From: JAVBLD01 sp031553705
Lineage (GTDB): Bacteria; Bacteroidota; Bacteroidia; Bacteroidales; Marinifilaceae
Direction: 5' to 3'
NCBI GenBank assembly: GCA_031553705.1
Contig: JAVBLD010000016.1
Location: forward strand, 62,001 to 126,000
Length of the DNA stretch: 64,000 bases
Made by a program: the position numbers and the translations under genes. Positions 61,159-64,000 of this stretch are shown here, one piece after another (position 1 is the first letter of the stretch; each line of letters begins with the position of its first letter). Below the pieces are notes generated by a model. That model saw nothing but the letters and a program-made list of their open reading frames with translations. It was not told the DNA's origin and did no database searches.

Positions 61159-62607
61159 TTATTTCTGCCAGAACCCTTTTGTAAAGAGCACCATTATTGT
61201 AAATATTTCAAGCCTGCCGACTAGCATCAGGATGGAAAGGAATATTTTTGCAAAGTCGTTGAATTGCGCAAAATTATCCATTGGGCCGATACTGCCAAAT
61301 CCAGGACCGACATTGCTTAAACAGGTCATTACCGCACTACATGCCGTTGCGAGATCTTCTGTAAAGAAGCTCATCACAAAGCTACCGATGCAAAATATGA
61401 CAACGAAAAGTGCCAAAAATCCCGAGATATTAGACATGATATTAGGGTGAACACTTTTGTTGTTATATTTCACGTTGATGATACAATTGGGATGAATAAT
61501 TTTTTTAAGTTCGATAAATGCATTTTTGGATAGTAACAATATACGGATAACTTTAGCTCCTCCGGCGGTAGAACCGGCTGAAGCCCCAATAAACATGAGC
61601 AGGAATAAAACAAACAGGCAGGTCGTGGGCCATAATTGGTAATCGGCAGTAGCATAACCTGTACTGGTCATCAGAGTTACAACCTGGAACATAGCATCCC
61701 TGAAACTTTTTTCAAAGTTGCCCCAATCGCATAAATATAACCAAACAGCAATAGTAGCACCTGTGAATAGAACAATATATAGGTATAACCGGAATTCATT
61801 GTCATTATACAATTTTTTCCAGTTTCCTCTTATGGCGGCATAAAAGAGGCTAAAGTTTATCCCTCCGACAAACATAAACAGGGTGAGCACATATTGAATA
61901 TATCTGGAGTCCCAATATGCGATGCTGGCCTGTTTGGTGGAGAACCCCCCGGTAGACATCGTTGTAAACGAATGGCATATGCTATCGAAAAGATTCATGT
62001 CCCCGCATGCTAATAAAATAGCTTGTATTAAAGTCAGAATGGTATAGATGAGCCAAAGATTTCTGGCAGAAGCGGTAAAAGTAGCCGATGTTTTGGTATG
62101 AGTGGGGCCGGTTACCTCCGCCACATAAAGATCGCGCCCTTCTATTCCCAGACTCGGTAAGATAGCCACAAATAGCACTATTATTCCAAGACCACCGAGC
62201 CATTGTGTCAATGAACGCCAGAAAAGAGTTGCATGGGGCATTGCTTCTACATTGTTTAAGATAGAGGAGCCGGTGGTGCTAAAGCCGGACATGCTTTCAA
62301 AGAAAGCATCCGGAAATGATGGAATCGTTCCTCCAAGCAAATAAGGTAAACAGCCAAAAAACGAAAAAATAATCCATACGACGCTTACAATGAAATAACC
62401 ATCCTTTTTAGCTAATATCCGGTCGTTCGCTTTGACAAGAAAGCCCATGATCGAACCGGCTGTGAGGGTTATTAACGCAGCGTAGATAAATGCCATGGCA
62501 TCATTTTCACCATATAATAATGCAATTAGTGAGCATAGCATCAAAAAGGCGCTTTCGATAAGAATCAACCTGCCAAGCAAATGAATAATAAAACGTATAT
62601 TTATCAT
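61159..62607 (-). CDS. trkH: Trk-type potassium uptake membrane subunit
   Basis: A 482-residue inner-membrane channel-like transporter with about ten hydrophobic helices arranged as four M1-P-M2 repeats. The filter loops are visible as SGFSTTGSSIL, TMSTGGFSTKQ, LMTSTGYATADY and CLSNVGPGFG. TrkH/KtrB passes potassium, gated by the RCK protein encoded upstream; the start overlaps the trkA stop by 4 bp (ATGA), so the two are coupled. Confidence 0.95.
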   Translation of the reverse strand: MINIRFIIHLLGRLILIESAFLMLCSLIALLYGENDAMAFIYAALITLTAGSIMGFLVKANDRILAKKDGYFIVSVVWIIFSFFGCLPYLLGGTIPSFPDAFFESMSGFSTTGSSILNNVEAMPHATLFWRSLTQWLGGLGIIVLFVAILPSLGIEGRDLYVAEVTGPTHTKTSATFTASARNLWLIYTILTLIQAILLACGDMNLFDSICHSFTTMSTGGFSTKQASIAYWDSRYIQYVLTLFMFVGGINFSLFYAAIRGNWKKLYNDNEFRLYLYIVLFTGATIAVWLYLCDWGNFEKSFRDAMFQVVTLMTSTGYATADYQLWPTTCLFVLFLLMFIGASAGSTAGGAKVIRILLLSKNAFIELKKIIHPNCIINVKYNNKSVHPNIMSNISGFLALFVVIFCIGSFVMSFFTEDLATACSAVMTCLSNVGPGFGSIGPMDNFAQFNDFAKIFLSILMLVGRLEIFTIMVLFTKGFWQK

Positions 62608-63947
62608 TTCTGGAAAAACTTAAGGACTTTTTTCACAGCACTCGGCAGGGCGAATACAACAACATTATCTCTTGCTTGAATTTGGGTGTCTCCCTTGGCA
62701 ATAATCGTTTCTTTTCCTCGAATAATACCTCCTATCGTTGCGTTCTCCGGAAAGTGTACATGTTGTAGTTGTTCTTTCGTAATTTTAGAATTCTCTTGAG
62801 CCTCCAGTTCAAATACTTCAGCTTCGGAGAATGTCAGGAACTTTAAGTGTCTGACATTTACGCTCATCGTGTAGCGATAGATGTGCGACGCTGCGATAAG
62901 TTTTGTATTGATTAATGTTCCAATGCCAATGTTCTCGGCCAAATCGATATAATCGATATTTTCTACTTCCGCGATACTTTTTTTTACCCCCATCTTTTTG
63001 GCCAGCAAACAGGAGAGAATATTGGTTTCCGAAGATTGCGTGAGGCTGATGAAGGCATCGGTATTTTTAATACCCTCTTCCTTTAGCAGCGCCAGGTCTC
63101 TTCCGTCGCCGTTTATGACCAATGTAGATTTCAATTTATCGGCCAGTTGGATACATTTTTCGCGATCTTTTTCGATGATCTTTACATTGTAGTTCTTTTC
63201 CAACAACGAGGCGGTTTTTACACCGATGCGTGATGCGCCTACAATGACAACGTTTTTTATTTCAAACTCTTCTTTACCGCATAGCGTGAAGATGTTGTGA
63301 ACATAAGATGGTCGGGTGACAACGAAAATGAGATCGCCATATTTCAGAATGTCGTTTCCTCTTGGTATGATTGTCCGGTTGGACCGTTTGATTGCTACAA
63401 TCCGGAATTGATCGGCGCCATAGGTATCGGCCATTTCAACTAGCGTGTGATTCAATATAAGAGCGCTATCCCAGAGCTTGATGCCTAGCAGTTGCAGGCG
63501 CCCGTCGGAAAACTCGTGTAATTGCCTGGAGCCGATTTGCTTTAATGCAGATTCAATTTCTTCCGCTGCCAGCCTTTCCGGATATATCAACGAATCGATT
63601 CCGATGGAACGCAGGTATGAGGCGTTCTCTTTTTCAAGGTATTCACTGTTATTAACCCGTGCAATGGTTTGTTTTGCCCCCAGTTTTTTTGCTAATATCG
63701 CAGAATTGATGTTTTGATCCTCGCTCGAATTTACGGCGATATACAGGTCGCATTCGCCAACTCCCGCATCTTTTAATGCACCGATGGAAGTACATGAAGC
63801 CACAATCGAAAGAATGTCGATTTCGTTTTCCAGATTCTCCAGTTTCTCGTGGTCGATGTCGATCAGCGTTATATTATGATCCTGCCGGCTAAGCATTTTG
63901 GCAAGATGTGTACCTACAGCTCCCGCTCCTGCGATGACGATGTCCAT
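62604..63947 (-). CDS. trkA: Trk-type potassium uptake NAD-binding regulator
   Basis: A 447-residue cytoplasmic protein with two RCK_N/RCK_C units. The first Rossmann loop is IAGAGAVGTHLAKML (residues 4-18), the second VIVGASRIGVKTASLL near residue 233; each is followed by a RCK_C domain, the second ending near residue 445. It assembles a gating ring on TrkH. A -7-like box (TAGTTTTG, minus strand 63986-63979) lies about 32 bp upstream; its -33 partner would fall outside the window. Confidence 0.95.
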   Translation of the reverse strand: MDIVIAGAGAVGTHLAKMLSRQDHNITLIDIDHEKLENLENEIDILSIVASCTSIGALKDAGVGECDLYIAVNSSEDQNINSAILAKKLGAKQTIARVNNSEYLEKENASYLRSIGIDSLIYPERLAAEEIESALKQIGSRQLHEFSDGRLQLLGIKLWDSALILNHTLVEMADTYGADQFRIVAIKRSNRTIIPRGNDILKYGDLIFVVTRPSYVHNIFTLCGKEEFEIKNVVIVGASRIGVKTASLLEKNYNVKIIEKDREKCIQLADKLKSTLVINGDGRDLALLKEEGIKNTDAFISLTQSSETNILSCLLAKKMGVKKSIAEVENIDYIDLAENIGIGTLINTKLIAASHIYRYTMSVNVRHLKFLTFSEAEVFELEAQENSKITKEQLQHVHFPENATIGGIIRGKETIIAKGDTQIQARDNVVVFALPSAVKKVLKFFQK

Positions 63948-63978
63948 TTATACCAAGTTTACTAATAATACCAGAGTA

Positions 63979-63986
63979 CAAAACTA
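63979..63986 (-). promoter_or_regulatory. -7 box upstream of trkA-trkH
   Basis: CAAAACTA on the plus strand reads TAGTTTTG on the minus strand, matching TAnnTTTG. The matching -33 position lies beyond the window. Confidence 0.5.
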
Positions 63987-64000
63987 CATAAAATTGAATG

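Overview
The window reads as a chromosomal segment of a Bacteroidota bacterium, most likely order Bacteroidales. The grounds are promoters of the phylum's form (TTTG, 19 bp, TAnnTTTG), a C-terminal type IX secretion signal and a PorV-like barrel at the left edge, SusD-style lipoprotein signals, a YciO-type protein, DUF5063 and DUF5683 proteins, and the gene order parA-parB-DUF5683-mltD. A family-level guess (an Odoribacteraceae-like gut lineage) is inference only.

Layout. 1-5.6 kb: a surface-protein locus with the end of a type IX cargo protein, a PorV/PorQ-family barrel and two long lipoproteins made of Calx-beta-like repeats. 5.7 kb: a relic of an IS3-type left end. 6.3-23 kb: a complete plus-strand division and cell-wall (dcw) cluster, mraZ-rsmH-ftsL-ftsI-murE-mraY-murD-ftsW-murG-murC-ftsQ-ftsA-ftsZ, preceded by a textbook triple MraZ operator and ending with a SECOND, divergent ftsZ in tandem. 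murF, murB and ddl are absent from it. 23-29 kb: a DEAD-box RNA helicase, rmuC, a broken secreted-protein gene and a CNNM/CBS membrane protein. 29.6-30.9 kb: a dead IS3-family element. 31-35.4 kb: engB, a YwqK-like MORN protein, xseA-xseB and dacB.

35.5-40.6 kb: an AT-rich accessory stretch with two copies of a cassette (PAS-LuxR regulator followed by a secreted lipoprotein) flanking a membrane-anchored NUDIX protein. 41-46.6 kb: gapA, a 45-residue lipoprotein, a predicted new small RNA with a perfect promoter and a GNRA-loop terminator, tilS, a Uup-like ABC-F ATPase and an AlkD-type protein. 46.9-50.9 kb: parA-parB-DUF5683-mltD, linking chromosome segregation to wall turnover. 51-53.7 kb: a HigB/HigA-ImmA toxin-antitoxin pair and a solitary HsdR-N-type nuclease, AT-rich and probably acquired.

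54.2-64 kb: tRNA-Ser, a relic that looks like an M16 peptidase C-terminus, a DUF5063 protein and a DEDDy exonuclease, a GAF protein overlapping a receiver-kinase whose receiver lacks its acidic pair, the SRP RNA with two tRNA-Thr genes, a class-I glutamine-amidotransferase-like hydrolase, transaldolase, a YciO/Sua5 protein, and trkA-trkH for potassium uptake.

The items I rate highest are the tandem FtsZ paralogs with different C-terminal tails, the duplicated PAS-LuxR/lipoprotein cassette, and the predicted small RNA at about 42.56-42.63 kb. Family assignments come from recognised motifs and recall, not from database searches.
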